Assembly (NCBI RefSeq): GCF_000418325.1
Contig: NC_021658.1
Coordinates: forward strand, 12,132,501-12,196,500
Source: Sorangium cellulosum So0157-2
GTDB taxonomy: Bacteria > Myxococcota_A > Polyangia > Polyangiales > Polyangiaceae
Direction of reading: 5' to 3'
Length of the DNA stretch: 64,000 nt
Below are positions 63,942-64,000 of the stretch, in pieces. How positions within the stretch are numbered: position 1 is the first letter of the stretch; the number at the start of each line of letters is the position of its first letter. Both the position numbers and the translations under genes were made by a program. The notes below the pieces were generated by a model. That model saw only the letters and a list, made by a program, of their open reading frames with translations. It ran no database searches and was not told the origin of the DNA.

Positions 63942-64000
63942 CAGAGGCGCAGAGGACACAGAGGAACAACAAGAGCATCTCTGTGCCCTCTGTGCCTCTG
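63942..64000. repeat. Inverted repeat of CACAGAGG units, cut by window edge
   Basis: Left arm 63942-63963 and right arm 63979-64000 are near-perfect reverse complements (about three mismatches in 22), each built of 9-base units like CACAGAGGC. This has the same plan as the CGCAAAGG element at 21541, with different unit sequence. The right side is truncated by the end of the window. Confidence 0.85.

Overview
The window looks like chromosome of a large-genome myxobacterium of the Sorangium/Polyangium type (order Polyangiales). This rests on very high GC at third codon positions, long open frames on both strands in most regions, many eukaryotic-like Ser/Thr kinases, Ser/Gly-rich lipoproteins, MopE-type DDDCDG metal-binding motifs, an ADYC-type protein and a MYXO-CTERM-like tail. 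I see no phage, integrase, insertion sequence, CRISPR array, rRNA or tRNA.

Layout. 0-11.3 kb: two envelope proteins, quinolinate synthase (nadA, minus), a small membrane protein, an ABC1/UbiB kinase-like protein, a Ser/Thr kinase with a repeat-rich linker, a MopE/SBBP lipoprotein, an RNase II/R-family nuclease (minus) and an FHA protein. 11.3-16 kb (minus): a pseudokinase-kinase tandem protein translationally coupled to a PEGA-domain envelope protein. 16-21.5 kb: di-heme cytochrome c peroxidase, a Cys-rich lipoprotein, a membrane protein, a bacterial caleosin (heme/EF-hand peroxygenase family, best known from plants and fungi) and a GT87 glycosyltransferase. 21.5-27.5 kb: a hairpin repeat, a ferritin-like lipoprotein, an orphan PIN protein, two CxxCH-containing proteins, a decayed copy of a MYXO-CTERM tail, a lacO-like palindrome and an aldo/keto reductase. 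27.6-37.3 kb: a PAS/GAF histidine kinase, an FAD-Rieske oxidoreductase, an SDR, a GFA-family protein, a sirtuin, and a coupled ada / 2-oxoglutarate oxygenase pair (alkylation repair). 37.4-43.8 kb (minus): a Uma2 nuclease-fold protein, a 1544-residue protein with a PgsB/CapB-like ligase domain, and a neutral zinc metallopeptidase. 44-50 kb: a 1-Cys peroxiredoxin lipoprotein, an ADYC protein and a kinase-STAND-SUMF1 fusion. 50-55.8 kb (minus): a CPA1 antiporter, a TrkA-like protein and a cytochrome c/copper monooxygenase in a tight run, plus an SLC13-like transporter. 56.2-64 kb: a 1894-residue kinase-like/ATPase/GAF/histidine kinase, a TPR-like protein, a small lipoprotein and a second hairpin repeat.

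Themes are signalling (four Ser/Thr-kinase-type proteins holding five kinase domains, two of them with lost catalytic residues, plus one FHA protein and two histidine kinase modules), envelope redox chemistry (heme c, diiron, copper, peroxiredoxin, caleosin) and ion transport. The strongest candidates for something little described are the bacterial caleosin, the giant PgsB-like protein and the pseudokinase-kinase tandem with a phosphosite-like insert inside its catalytic loop. All functional statements are by eye from motifs and remembered family features; no searches were run.
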